From Gloeotrichia echinulata CP02 (GTDB taxonomy: Bacteria > Cyanobacteriota > Cyanobacteriia > Cyanobacteriales > Nostocaceae): 64,000 bases of DNA. Below are positions 24,312-32,804 of the stretch, piece by piece; positions within the stretch are counted from its first letter, which is position 1, and each line of letters starts with the position of its first letter. Under the pieces are notes generated by a model, which was given only the letters and a program-made list of their open reading frames with translations, had not been told where the DNA came from and made no database searches. The DNA lies in contig CP051187.1 in NCBI GenBank assembly GCA_038087035.1, forward strand, positions 6,082,001-6,146,000. Reading direction: 5' to 3'. The translations under genes were made by a program, and so were the position numbers.

Positions 24312-24610
24312 TAATCATCAATCTCCAGATCTGCGTATTGAGCAAATGAACCTAAATCATGAACTTCTCCCCTCGCGGCTTGTTCAATACCACGTAGTAC
24401 CATTCCCAGCGCTTCTGGATTTTGCCACAACCAGCGCTGTTCTTCTGGAATCTTTTCTATGTCCACAGGGTCTAATAGAATCTGTCCAGCATCGTTTGTG
24501 AGAACTCGGTAAACTTTTGCCTTGGCTACTTCTGGTAATGTTAAGTTTCCTTCTTCTGTAGTTAAGATAGCTTCTTTTACTACATGAAAGTTTTGATTGG
24601 TAATTATCAT
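24311..24610 (-). CDS. Probable antitoxin of the RelE/ParE-like pair
   Basis: The 99-residue acidic protein begins with strands (NFHVVKEAILTTEEGNLTLP) ending in a SpoVT/AbrB-like or hypothetical antitoxin fold. It continues with AKAKVYRVLTNDAGQILLDP and an acidic tail (VHDLGSFAQYADLEIDD). Its position directly upstream of, and overlapping, the toxin gene is the main evidence. I cannot name the DNA-binding family. Confidence 0.7.
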   Translation of the reverse strand: MIITNQNFHVVKEAILTTEEGNLTLPEVAKAKVYRVLTNDAGQILLDPVDIEKIPEEQRWLWQNPEALGMVLRGIEQAARGEVHDLGSFAQYADLEIDD

Positions 24611-24649
24611 AATTTGATGGTGAAAAATCTACATTTTACTATTATAACT

Positions 24650-24709
24650 CAATAGGGTTCAGTTAAAGCCAAAAACCTTGATACAATTTTTCTTAACTGA
24701 ACCGTATTG
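24650..24709. mobile_element. Short deleted copy of the CAATAC-ended MITE
   Basis: A 60-bp copy with ends CAATAGGGTTCAGTTA and TAACTGAACCGTATTG and almost no interior. The flanks no longer match. A lone right end of the same family sits near 24930-24947. A GTAGGGTGCG/CGCACCCTAC inverted repeat occupies 24751-24830. No gene lies in 24611-24985. Confidence 0.75.
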
Positions 24710-24985
24710 CTATAGGACTACTATTTGATTTTTGAACAAAATTAGGTATCGTAGGGTGCGTTAGGATGAAATCCGTAACGCACCAAATCCTTGATGATGG
24801 TGCCGTAATCTCCGCGCTAACGCACCCTACGTATCTACGTATCTGAATTCCCGACTGCGAATCAAATCGTAGCGACTGTCTCAAAAGTCAAGCGATCATT
24901 TGTATCTGAGAAAGAGTAGTAGACAGGCTTAATCGAACCGTATTGAACCACTTTGTGTCTACACAAAGCTACGCAACTAATAAAT

Positions 24986-25267
24986 TTATCCCAATAAACG
25001 CTTTAATCTTTTGTATACATCATCATCATTGCGTTTACCAACTAAAATCACTTCTACTAAATCTTGCTCAGGAAAGTACCTGTAAATAATTCGATATTCA
25101 CCACTATCAACTCGATAGAAACCCTGATAACCAGATAGCTGCTCACTATCAGCTGGTAAAGGTTCAACATTCAAAGCCAAAACCTTTTTTGCAATCTGTG
25201 CTGCTATTTTAGGTTGTAAACCATTCAGAAAATCAAGAACAGTTCCTAGACCATCAAGCCTCGCCAT
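24986..25267 (-). CDS. RelE/ParE family toxin
   Basis: The roughly 93-residue toxin is read from ATG 25267, 14 bp inside the upstream antitoxin gene. Features are LDFLNGLQPKIAAQIAKKVL (helices), LSGYQGFYRVDSGEYRIIYR (the strand with the conserved basic residues) and LVEVILVGKRNDDDVYKRLKR. The open frame extends further upstream, but only by overlapping the antitoxin. This is the usual RelE layout: mRNA cleavage, neutralised by the partner. Downstream is a short gap and then repeats. Confidence 0.88.
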   Translation of the reverse strand: MARLDGLGTVLDFLNGLQPKIAAQIAKKVLALNVEPLPADSEQLSGYQGFYRVDSGEYRIIYRYFPEQDLVEVILVGKRNDDDVYKRLKRLLG

Positions 25268-25523
25268 TAGCAAACTGCTCCAATGCAGAGGTAAAAGCTT
25301 CTGTACCAACCATTTGCGACTGACTCAAAGCAGCTTCCGCCGCTTGACCAAAAAGCATGTCTTCTAATTCTTGCAGCCGATTAATTAATTTTTGATAGCT
25401 TTCTGCTGAGATAATTACATGACTAGGCCGTGATTGCTTGGTTAATAGCACCGGCTCAATAGCAGCCTTGTCAAAAACCTCACCGTGTTTGTTACGAGCA
25501 TCTGTGAGAGTGTAGGTCTGCAT
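25254..25523 (-). CDS. Phd/YefM family antitoxin
   Basis: The roughly 89-residue protein from ATG 25523 begins MQTYTLTDARNKHGEVFDKA and continues with PVLLTKQSRPSHVIISAESYQKL, the Phd/YefM DNA-binding fold. A C-terminal toxin-binding tail ends FANGEA. An upstream in-frame start adds eight residues that are not typical of the family. The gene overlaps its toxin gene by 14 bp and would autorepress the operon. Confidence 0.88.
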   Translation of the reverse strand: MQTYTLTDARNKHGEVFDKAAIEPVLLTKQSRPSHVIISAESYQKLINRLQELEDMLFGQAAEAALSQSQMVGTEAFTSALEQFANGEA

Positions 25524-25565
25524 AATAATTTTGACTATTTTGGACATTTTGACTATATTTTAACA

Positions 25566-25704
25566 TGAAGGATGAGGAGTAATTGCTAAGATTGTTATCA
25601 CTCCTTGACCAGGACTGTAGTACCAAAACATTCTAAATGCGGCTGGTGTTTTATTCTCTACGTATGCTTCAAATACTTCTTCCCCATTTGGACCAAATAA
25701 ATCA
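25566..25704 (-). pseudogene. 3-prime fragment of the RelE/ParE-like toxin gene of 24021-24311
   Basis: About 139 bp match the last 49 codons of the toxin at 24021, with scattered differences. The similarity stops at ATAAATCA, exactly where the MITE remnant 25703-25765 begins. The rest of the gene and its antitoxin are missing, so the copy is dead. Confidence 0.8.
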
Positions 25705-25765
25705 ATACGCTTGGTGTTAGAGCCAAAAACCTTAACCTACAATTTTTCTTAACTGAACCGTATTG
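25703..25765. mobile_element. Truncated CAATAC-ended MITE abutting a broken toxin gene
   Basis: The left end is CAATACG, the interior reads AGAGCCAAAAACCTTAACC and the right end is TAACTGAACCGTATTG. It has no matching flanking repeats, which suggests a deletion or recombination event at its left end. Confidence 0.75.
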
Positions 25766-25804
25766 CTTATAATACGTATATATTCATAATTGACGAAGGT
25801 AATT

Positions 25805-26431
25805 ATGGTGCAAACAATCCCAGCGCGGGATATCAGCCTTTATGAACTAGAAGAAAAATTTGGTTTGCAATTGGTTACAAATGCTGATTTTTTCACAGAA
25901 TGGACAAATGATTTACCATCGTTGAATGATGCAGAAAATTTATCGCTCGAACGAGTTAAAAGCAACTATTTAAATTTAAGTCAACGTCGTCCAATGTCAG
26001 AAGAAGCAGTGAAGATGGTAGTGCTATCTCCACTGCTAGATTTAGCAGGTTTTTATCAGCCACCTTTTGAAATTGAAACTGAAAAATCTACTGAGATTTC
26101 TGCTGTAGATGAAAGCATAATAGTCAAAGGTAATATTGATGTTTTAGTAATTCAAAAACGTTTTTGGGTACTAGTTATTGAATCTAAAAGCACTAAATTT
26201 GATGTCTTAACCGCATTACCTCAAGCACTTGCTTATATGCTTGATACTCCCAATATTGAACAACCAACGTTTGGATTACTTGTCAACGGTAGAGAGTTTG
26301 TTTTTGTCAAGCTAGTTCAGCAAGAAAAGCCAAAATATGCTCGTTCTTATGCGTTATCAATTGAACGAGATGCAGAATTTCAACAGGTACTAAGTGTATT
26401 AAAACGCATTGGTCAATTAATTTTGTTGTAG
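25805..26431 (+). CDS. Type I restriction R-subunit N-terminal-like protein (HSDR_N_2 type)
   Basis: The 208-residue protein is read from ATG 25805, with GAAGGT at good spacing. It resembles the stand-alone PD-(D/E)XK domain called restriction endonuclease subunit R in cyanobacteria: KMVVLSPLLDLAGFYQPPFEIE, then GNIDVLVIQKRFWVLVIESK with the catalytic aspartate and E-x-K, then LTALPQALAYMLD. There is no helicase domain and no HsdM or HsdS nearby, so it is not a working type I system. A promoter-like TATAAT lies about 30 bp upstream, just past the MITE end. Confidence 0.8.
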   Translation: MVQTIPARDISLYELEEKFGLQLVTNADFFTEWTNDLPSLNDAENLSLERVKSNYLNLSQRRPMSEEAVKMVVLSPLLDLAGFYQPPFEIETEKSTEISAVDESIIVKGNIDVLVIQKRFWVLVIESKSTKFDVLTALPQALAYMLDTPNIEQPTFGLLVNGREFVFVKLVQQEKPKYARSYALSIERDAEFQQVLSVLKRIGQLILL

Positions 26432-26445
26432 TCAGCACCTACAGA

Positions 26446-26551
26446 TATAGCGGTTCTCGTTTGAGTCCAATACACTCGTGGGGGCACGGCAATGCCGTGC
26501 CCCTACATGCGAGATATAATTTTGTATTGCATCCAACTGAGAAGCGCTATA
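26446..26551. mobile_element. TATAGCGGTT-ended MITE-like element
   Basis: The left end is TATAGCGGTTCTCG and the right end GAAGCGCTATA, with a GGGGCACGGCAATGCCGTGC core. It is related to 4105-4211 in opposite orientation. Confidence 0.8.
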
Positions 26552-26649
26552 ATATTCCTCCGGAATTTGTTGGGTTTGCGGTGAGCCTCAACCCAACCTA
26601 CAATTATTCTTAACTGCGATCCGCTAACACCAAGCAGATTGTACTGCAA

Positions 26650-27044
26650 CTACGGCATCCGCCAAATTTTGATAGTCCCGTCCCTACTCCCACTCACCAA
26701 AGTCTGACCATCTGGGCTGATGGCGACGGAACCAACCGCGTCGGAATGACCAGTGAGGGTAGATTTCAACTCTCCTGTTTGCAAGTTCCAGATTCTGTAG
26801 CCTTTTGCAGTGCGCCTGTTCCCTGTACCTGTGGCGCAAACTGCTTAATAACGCATTTTTGATTCAATTTGTCAATATCTTCAGCCAGATAAGTTTTGCC
26901 AAATCCCCCACCGCCTAAATATTTTATCGGGCGATAGTGGTTTCTGAGTATTACCAGTGGAACACCGCAGTTAACACAAAATTTTGTGCCATCAGGAGAT
27001 TGGGGATTGTAGCAAGCGGGATTTAGACAGCAGATATGGGTCAT
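26650..27044 (-). pseudogene. Serine/threonine kinase-WD40 protein gene collapsed by internal deletion
   Basis: Reading from 27044, the frame starts with a zinc-ribbon-like CCLNPACYNPQSPDGTKFC, then a kinase glycine loop (YLGGGGFGKTYLAED) and the VIKQF lysine strand. The kinase then stops at a junction near 26830. Directly after it, in the +1 frame, comes the end of a WD40 beta propeller: GYRIWNLQTGELKSTLTGHS, SVAISPDGQTLVSGSRDG, TIKIWRMP and a stop codon at 26650. Most of the kinase and all but the last WD40 repeats are gone and the frames do not match, so no functional product is expected. Intact relatives are large membrane or soluble Hanks-type kinases. Confidence 0.85.
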
Positions 27045-27218
27045 AACTCTGCTTTGAGTGGCTTATGTCTTGATTATCACTTGCTTGCTCAGAATTATAT
27101 GTCAAGTTAATTACTATTGATGAATAAAAATTACATAATTATACAGTGGCGATCGCCGCACAATCAGGGAATGGAGAATAGGGAATAGAGAAATCCCAAT
27201 ACCCCATATCCCATGACC

Positions 27219-28652
27219 TCAATCTAAATCGCTTGACAACACAGAAGTGATCGCCTGTTTAGTATTCGTTTGAAATTCCGTCACATTGACCCGATTCAGG
27301 AACCAAATCGATACAATCATCCCCACGGCTTCTAGGAGAAATACCAGCCCATAGGCTAACTCCAAACTGGGTAGTAGCTTACGACCTATATCTAAGACAG
27401 CACCACCGATAACTACTGCTACTCCCCTAGACATAGACTGAGCTAATCCCCAAGCCCCAATAAATGTCCCTGCGGCTTCTGCTGCAGTTAAATCTAACAT
27501 TAAGCTAACTGCGGCTGTAGTTAAGAAACCAGCAGCTAAACCAAACATAACTAAACCCACTTTCAACAGCACTGGATTAGCAGAGAATCCCGATAAACCC
27601 AATAATATGGAACAGAATGCCACCAATACACAGCCTAGGCGTGCAGTTCTGCGTTTACCCAAGCGTGGTACAATCAAAAAGCCAGTGACGCCGTAAGCAA
27701 TCAGCAAGCCAGTACCATAAAAAACATTCAATTTGGTACTTTCCGCTAAAGGCATTTTAAATACCTGCCCTGCATAGGGTTCCATAATTGGGTCTTGCAT
27801 AAACAAGCACAGAGTCATCACCAATAAAAAGGTGAAAAACAAACCTGTTTGCCGACTAGCGGTTAAGATTTTCCAAGCTTTACCCAAGCTAATGCTGTCA
27901 TCTCGGTTAACCAAGGAAGAACGACTGGTATATCGAGAATATTTTTTCTCGACGCCCAAAGTGGCGATGATTGCCAAGCCAAACACAATTGCTGGGACAA
28001 TCATAAACAGTTGGTTAACTGCAGCTTGCAAACTGGCTGTAGTCGCTTCTGGTGTTAATTGTTTCAGCAACCCCGAACTAATAATCGCCCCAACAATAAT
28101 CCCCACCATCAGCATTGACCAAACCACACCAACAACTTTGGAACGGTTGTCTTCTTCCGATATATCCACTAACAACGCCGCAAAAGCAGTACCACTAGCA
28201 CAAAGTGCGAGACCGTAAACAGCAAAAACCAAAGCTAAAACCGCAGTCCAGCCAATTGTTGCGGGAGTCCAAGCCCAACCACCAGCAAGATTTGCAGCAA
28301 AATTTAACTGCCACATTACTTGTACAGCTAAAAACGCCGCGATCGCAAATATTGCTGCTCCTACCCAGACATAAGCTGTACGATGATAGCCCCACATCGG
28401 CTTGGCGTCGGATATCTGACCAAACCAGATCCGCGAAGGAGACACAAACGCCGGTAGTGCTAGAACTAATGACACCAACGTCGCCGGAATTGCTATTTCC
28501 TGAATCATGACTCTGTTTAATACCCCCAGAGTCAAGATAGACATCATGCTCAACCCCATTTGAAACAAGCCTAGCTGGAACATGGTCAGCAGATTGACCT
28601 TTGGTACAGCGATAGAGTTTATTCGGGAATTAAATGCATCACCGCTTGCCAT
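27219..28652 (-). CDS. PucC-family (BCD) MFS transporter
   Basis: The roughly 477-residue membrane protein has about 12 transmembrane helices of the PUCC/LhaA family. Marks include LTMFQLGLFQMGLSMMSILT and LGVLNRVMIQEIAIP in helix 1, SPSRIWFGQISDAKP in the first cytoplasmic loop, and LVDISEEDNRSKVVGVVWSM. Purple-bacterial relatives assist assembly of light-harvesting complexes; cyanobacterial members are thought to handle chlorophyll or pigment-protein assembly. The open frame runs on to a TTG at 28727, but the ATG at 28652 fits the conserved start better. Confidence 0.85.
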   Translation of the reverse strand: MASGDAFNSRINSIAVPKVNLLTMFQLGLFQMGLSMMSILTLGVLNRVMIQEIAIPATLVSLVLALPAFVSPSRIWFGQISDAKPMWGYHRTAYVWVGAAIFAIAAFLAVQVMWQLNFAANLAGGWAWTPATIGWTAVLALVFAVYGLALCASGTAFAALLVDISEEDNRSKVVGVVWSMLMVGIIVGAIISSGLLKQLTPEATTASLQAAVNQLFMIVPAIVFGLAIIATLGVEKKYSRYTSRSSLVNRDDSISLGKAWKILTASRQTGLFFTFLLVMTLCLFMQDPIMEPYAGQVFKMPLAESTKLNVFYGTGLLIAYGVTGFLIVPRLGKRRTARLGCVLVAFCSILLGLSGFSANPVLLKVGLVMFGLAAGFLTTAAVSLMLDLTAAEAAGTFIGAWGLAQSMSRGVAVVIGGAVLDIGRKLLPSLELAYGLVFLLEAVGMIVSIWFLNRVNVTEFQTNTKQAITSVLSSDLD

Positions 28653-28796
28653 AGCTAATTTTTTTCTCTGGAATCTTAGTCTCTCATTAACTAACGATAA
28701 ACCGAAATCAGCGACTGACAGCGACAAATTGCGAGCAAACCGCCCTGGTTTAAGTTTCGTCTTTGAGCTTCGCGAGTGTCAACGGCTCATTCACTG

Positions 28797-28890
28797 AGTT
28801 CAAACAGTACATCCGTAGGGGCACGGCAGTGCCGTGCCCCTACCCCCACGATATAATGTTGTACCCCATCTTAATGGGAAGCGTTGTCAT
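28797..28890. repeat. Inverted-repeat element upstream of the first DUF2887 gene
   Basis: A GTAGGGGCACGGCAGTGCC palindrome lies within a stretch repeated at 32237-32350, before the deletion derivative. The space to the DUF2887 gene (up to 29014) holds no other gene. Confidence 0.7.
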
Positions 28891-29014
28891 GGATTAAAAG
28901 TTCATATTCCCCTCAACGCTAAAAAAACCTCGGTTCAAGTAGGCATCAACCAAGTTAGGATTAGTTAAACGAGCCAGTAAAAAGTGGATAACGAGAGAAT
29001 TTTAGGATATTTTC

Positions 29015-29872
29015 GTGAAACGAGACTCGATTTATTATCAAATTTTTAAACGCTTTCCAGGGTTACTGTTTCAACTGGTTGATCACCCACCACAACAAGC
29101 ACAAAACTATCGATTTGAATCAGTCGAGGTAAAAGAAACCGCGTTTCGCATCGATGGTGTATTTTTACCGCCAAAGGATGCAACATCCAGAGTAATCTAT
29201 TTTGCGGAAGTTCAATTCCAAAAAGATGAAGGACTGTATCATCGATTCTTTACCGAGGCGATGATGTACCTGAACCGGAATCGCTCTGGGTATGATGACT
29301 GGTTTTGTGTGGTAATTTTTCCCTCCCGTTCCTTGGAACCAAGCGATCGCAAAACTCATCGAATATATCTCAACAGCAACCAAGTACAGCGAATCTATCT
29401 CGACGAACTAGGTGAACCTAACCAGCAGCCAATAGGTATCAACTTGATGCAGTTGACTGTAGTATCTGATGAGGTAATGGCGCAGCAAGCTCGACTATTA
29501 ATTGAGCGGGTACAATTAGAGTCAACGGACACACTGCTGAAAACCGAAATCCTAGACATCATCACCACAATCGCCGTTTATAAATTTTCGTCGTTGAGTA
29601 GAGAGGAAGTTGAAGCCATGCTAGGACTAACTTTAGAGCAAACCAGGGTTTATCAGGACGCGAAAGCCGAGGGTCGAGAACAAGGGCTAGAACAAGGTCG
29701 AGAACAAGGTCGAGAACAAGGTCGAGAACAAGGTCGAGAAGAACAGAAAGCTGAAATGTTGAAACTTACCGTACCTTTGTTACTCAAAACAGGGATGACC
29801 ATAGAGCAGATTGCTCAACAGCTTAAGGTTGATGTAGAAGCAGTCCAACTCGCCGCACAGCAAAGCACATAG
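29015..29872 (+). CDS. DUF2887 / Rpn-family putative nuclease, copy 1
   Basis: The 285-residue protein begins MKRDSIYYQIFKRFPGLLFQ and has a PD-(D/E)XK-like core. FRIDGVFLPPKDATSRVIYF and AEVQFQKDEGLYHRFFTE near residues 45-82 carry the D and E-x-Q residues. Two helices with VMAQQARLLIERVQL follow, then a run of GREQ units (12-bp repeats GGTCGAGAACAA) and a C-terminal helix (MTIEQIAQQLKVDVEAVQ). Rpn proteins promote recombination in Escherichia coli, and the role of the cyanobacterial branch is not established. It starts at GTG 29015. A near-identical copy lies 1018 bp downstream. Confidence 0.85.
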   Translation: MKRDSIYYQIFKRFPGLLFQLVDHPPQQAQNYRFESVEVKETAFRIDGVFLPPKDATSRVIYFAEVQFQKDEGLYHRFFTEAMMYLNRNRSGYDDWFCVVIFPSRSLEPSDRKTHRIYLNSNQVQRIYLDELGEPNQQPIGINLMQLTVVSDEVMAQQARLLIERVQLESTDTLLKTEILDIITTIAVYKFSSLSREEVEAMLGLTLEQTRVYQDAKAEGREQGLEQGREQGREQGREQGREEQKAEMLKLTVPLLLKTGMTIEQIAQQLKVDVEAVQLAAQQST

Positions 29873-29880
29873 AATCGACC

Positions 29881-29954
29881 AGCAATTTTCCAGCAAATAT
29901 ACCATGCATCCGGGGCACAGCATTGCTGTGCCCCTACGAATATCTGAAAATTGC
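29881..29954. repeat. AGCAATTTTC-ended inverted-repeat element, copy 1
   Basis: The ends are AGCAATTTTCCAG and CTGAAAATTGCT, with a GGGGCACAGCATTGCTGTGC core. It lies directly after the DUF2887 stop and is copied with the gene at 30923-30997. Confidence 0.8.
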
Positions 29955-30032
29955 TCTGATGTCTGTTGTCAGATTCTGGCAAAATAACTAGTGGAGTTCA
30001 TTCATTTGACCAGAGAATTTTAGGATATTTTC

Positions 30033-30914
30033 GTGAAACGAGACTCGATTTATTATCAAATTTTTAAACGCTTTCCAGGGTTACTGTTTCAACTGGTTGA
30101 TCACCCACCACAACAAGCACAAAACTATCGATTTGAATCAGTCGAGGTAAAAGAAACCGCGTTTCGCATCGATGGTGTATTTTTACCGCCAAAGGATGCA
30201 ACATCCAGAGTAATCTATTTTGCGGAAGTTCAATTCCAAAAAGATGAAGGACTGTATCATCGATTCTTTACCGAGGCGATGATGTACCTGAACCGGAATC
30301 GCTCTGGGTATGATGACTGGTTTTGTGTGGTAATTTTTCCCTCCCGTTCCTTGGAACCAAGCGATCGCAAAACTCATCGAATATATCTCAACAGCAACCA
30401 AGTACAGCGAATTTATCTCGACGAGTTAGGCGAAGCTAACCAGCAGCCAATAGGTATCAACTTGATGCAGTTGACTGTAGCATCTGATGAGGTAATGGCG
30501 CAGCAAGCCCGTCTATTAATTGAACGGGTACAATTAGAGTCAACGGACACACTGCTGAAAACCGAAATCCTAGACATCATCACCACAATCGCCGTTTATA
30601 AATTTTCGTCGTTGAGTAGAGAGGAAGTTGAAGCCATGCTAGGACTAACTTTAGAGCAAACCAGGGTTTATCAGGACGCGAAAGCCGAGGGGCTAGAACA
30701 AGGGCTAGAACAAGGTCGAGAACAAGGGCTAGAACAAGGTCGAGAACAAGGTCGAGAACAAGGTCGAGAACAAGGTCGAGAAGAACGGGAAGCTGAAATG
30801 TTGAAACTTACCGTACCTTTGTTACTCAAAACAGGGATGACCATAGAGCAGATTGCTCTACAGCTTAAGGTTGATGTAGAAGCAGTCCAGCAAGCTGCAC
30901 AGCAAAGTACATAG
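30033..30914 (+). CDS. DUF2887 / Rpn-family putative nuclease, copy 2
   Basis: This 293-residue tandem copy of the 29015 gene is nearly identical through the first 220 residues (visible changes include GEAN for GEPN and TVAS for TVVS). It has a longer E-Q-G-R repeat tail (EGLEQGLEQGREQGLEQGRE and further units). The identical 22 bp before the GTG start and the inverted-repeat element after the stop were duplicated too, giving a unit of 1018 bp. Only the number of 12-bp tail repeats has changed noticeably. Confidence 0.85.
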   Translation: MKRDSIYYQIFKRFPGLLFQLVDHPPQQAQNYRFESVEVKETAFRIDGVFLPPKDATSRVIYFAEVQFQKDEGLYHRFFTEAMMYLNRNRSGYDDWFCVVIFPSRSLEPSDRKTHRIYLNSNQVQRIYLDELGEANQQPIGINLMQLTVASDEVMAQQARLLIERVQLESTDTLLKTEILDIITTIAVYKFSSLSREEVEAMLGLTLEQTRVYQDAKAEGLEQGLEQGREQGLEQGREQGREQGREQGREEREAEMLKLTVPLLLKTGMTIEQIALQLKVDVEAVQQAAQQST

Positions 30915-30922
30915 AATCGACC

Positions 30923-30997
30923 AGCAATTTTCCAGCCAATATACCATGCATCCGGGGCACAGCATTGCTGTGCCCTTACGAATATCTGAAAATTGCT
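30923..30997. repeat. AGCAATTTTC-ended inverted-repeat element, copy 2
   Basis: Same ends and core as 29881-29954; part of the duplicated unit. Confidence 0.8.
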
Positions 30998-31039
30998 CTG
31001 ATGTCTGTTGTCAGATTTGTGCAAAATAACTACTGAAGT

Positions 31040-32056
31040 TCATTTGAGCTTTGTCAGCATTGCGAGTGCATCCTGGTAATCTTGTGTTTTTCCTTCTTGC
31101 TTAAATAGATTAGCCGCTGTTTGCAAATCAGCGATCGCTCCTTGCTTATCTCCCGACAGATAACGAGCAACTCCCTGATTTAAGTAAGCATCAGCATCAT
31201 TGGGGTTGATCTGTAGAACTTTGTTAGAATCCGCAATTACGCCTCGATAATCTTCCCGCCCACCGAGATTCAGTTTTGAGGAGGTTAAGGCAGAGTTATA
31301 ATGAATTTGCAGAGCTTGGTTAAAATCTTCAATTGCTCCTTTATCATCTCCTAGACGAGCGCGACTACCACCTCGCAATAAGTAGGTTTTGCTAGAGTCA
31401 GAATCAATCCGCAGAGCTTGGTTAAAATCTTCAATTGCTCCTTTATCATCTCCTAGACGAGCGCGGGCATGACCTCGGTTTTTATAAGCTGATGCATATT
31501 GGGAATCAATCTGCAAGGCTTGGTTAAAATCTTCAATTGCTCCTTTAGGGTCTCCGAACTCAGAGCGAGCAATGCCCCTATTATGGTAAGCACCACGTTC
31601 TTTAGGATTAATCTTCAGAGCTTGGTTGCAATCCTCAATTGCCCCCTTATAGTCTCCCAAGTGAGAGCGGGCAGAACACCGATTTATATAGACAACAACA
31701 TCTTGGGAATCAATCTTCAGAGCTTGGTTATAATCCTCAATCGCCCCTTTATAATCTCCCAACTGAACGCGGGCAAAAGCGCGGTTATTGTAGGCTATTG
31801 CTGATTTAGGATCAATCCGCAGGGCTTGAGTGAAATCCTCAATTGCTCCCTTATAATCTCCTGACAACAAGCGGAAAGAACCCTGATTGATGTAGGGATT
31901 TACTTTATTTGAGTGGGTACCTGAGATGTCTATTACAATTGATGCTAAAACTGTAGACTCTACAGCGCCTGCTGGTTTACCTGATAACAAAATTGGAGTG
32001 CAAGCAATTAAAGATAACGCAGAAATTGTGGCTACAAATTTAGAAAACTGTCTCAT
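31040..32056 (-). CDS. Secreted TPR-repeat protein
   Basis: The 338-residue protein has a signal peptide (residues 1-31, ISALSLIACTPILLSGKPAGA). About eight 34-residue TPR units follow, each with the pattern A-Y-x-N-R-G-x-A-R-x-x-L-G-D-x-K-G-A-I-E-D-x-N-Q-A-L. The repeats are very similar to one another, indicating recent internal duplication. TPR solenoids mediate protein-protein contacts. Cys19 in the leader (IACTP) could be a lipobox, making a lipoprotein possible. No partner is apparent in the neighbourhood. It is convergent with the DUF2887 copies. Confidence 0.85.
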   Translation of the reverse strand: MRQFSKFVATISALSLIACTPILLSGKPAGAVESTVLASIVIDISGTHSNKVNPYINQGSFRLLSGDYKGAIEDFTQALRIDPKSAIAYNNRAFARVQLGDYKGAIEDYNQALKIDSQDVVVYINRCSARSHLGDYKGAIEDCNQALKINPKERGAYHNRGIARSEFGDPKGAIEDFNQALQIDSQYASAYKNRGHARARLGDDKGAIEDFNQALRIDSDSSKTYLLRGGSRARLGDDKGAIEDFNQALQIHYNSALTSSKLNLGGREDYRGVIADSNKVLQINPNDADAYLNQGVARYLSGDKQGAIADLQTAANLFKQEGKTQDYQDALAMLTKLK

Positions 32057-32221
32057 AATACCCTCTGAATAAATCTTGAATTTTGATTTCTCTATTTACT
32101 TATCAGTAGGGTGAAAGCGATTTTATGAAAAATTTTTTTGAGAAACCGGGGTCGTGAGTTTGTGCTTAATTAAATTTTATTAATCTCGCCCGAAAGAATT
32201 ACAATTTGTGTAGTGGCTTAA

Positions 32222-32421
32222 AGGCTCATTCACCGAGTTCAAAGCCTCATTCATCGAGTTCAAACAGTACACCCTCCGGGGCACGGCACTGCCGTGCCCC
32301 TAGCCCCACGATATAATGTTGTACCCCATCTTAATGGGAAGCGTTGTCATGGATTAAAAGCTCATATTCCCCTCAACGCTAAAAAACCTCGGTTCAAGTA
32401 GGCATCAACCAAGTTAGGATT
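32222..32421. repeat. Duplicate of the DNA upstream of the first DUF2887 gene
   Basis: It matches 28789-28962 in order: the GTTCAAACAGTAC stretch, the GGGGCACGGCACTGCC palindrome, GGGAAGCGTTGTC, then GGCATCAACCAAGTTAGGAT. At this point the copy jumps into the C-terminal coding part of DUF2887. No gene lies between 32057 and this repeat. Confidence 0.75.
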
Positions 32422-32683
32422 CGTTTATAAATTTTCTTCGTTGAGTAGAGAGGAAGTTGAAGCCATGCTAGGACTAACTTTAGAGCAAACCAGGGTTTAT
32501 CAGGACGCGAAAGCCGAGGGGCTAGAACAAGGGCTAGAACAAGGTCGAGAAGAACGGGAAGCTGAAATGTTGAAACTTACCGTACCTTTGTTACTCAAAA
32601 CAGGGATGACCATAGAGCAGATTGCTCAACAGCTTAAGGTTGATGTAGAAGCAGTCCAACTCGCCGCACAGCAAAGCACATAG
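32422..32683 (+). pseudogene. 5-prime deleted DUF2887 copy 3
   Basis: The C-terminal 86 codons of the DUF2887 genes (VYKFSSLSREEVEAMLGLTL to the AAQQST end) are fused directly to duplicated upstream DNA. The nuclease core is missing. A start at ATG 32441-region codons could still give an 80-residue tail peptide with a short EQG repeat, but this is probably not functional. It is followed by a third copy of the AGCAATTTTC element (32692-32758), truncated at its end. Confidence 0.8.
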
Positions 32684-32691
32684 AATCGACC

Positions 32692-32758
32692 AGCAATTTT
32701 CCAGCAAATATACCATGCATCCGGGGCACAGCATTGCTGTGCCCCTACGAATATCTGT
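32692..32758. repeat. AGCAATTTTC-ended element, copy 3, right end lost
   Basis: Matches 29881-29947 and then diverges before the second arm. Confidence 0.7.
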
Positions 32759-32804
32759 ACACTATAAAAGTAAAGAAATGTAAACAAATTTAACTTTAAC
32801 AAAC

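Noticed and set aside
25790..25804. Longer start (TTG 25790) for the restriction-like protein
   Set aside because: ATG 25805 has a GAAGGT Shine-Dalgarno at correct spacing and fits the conserved N-terminus.
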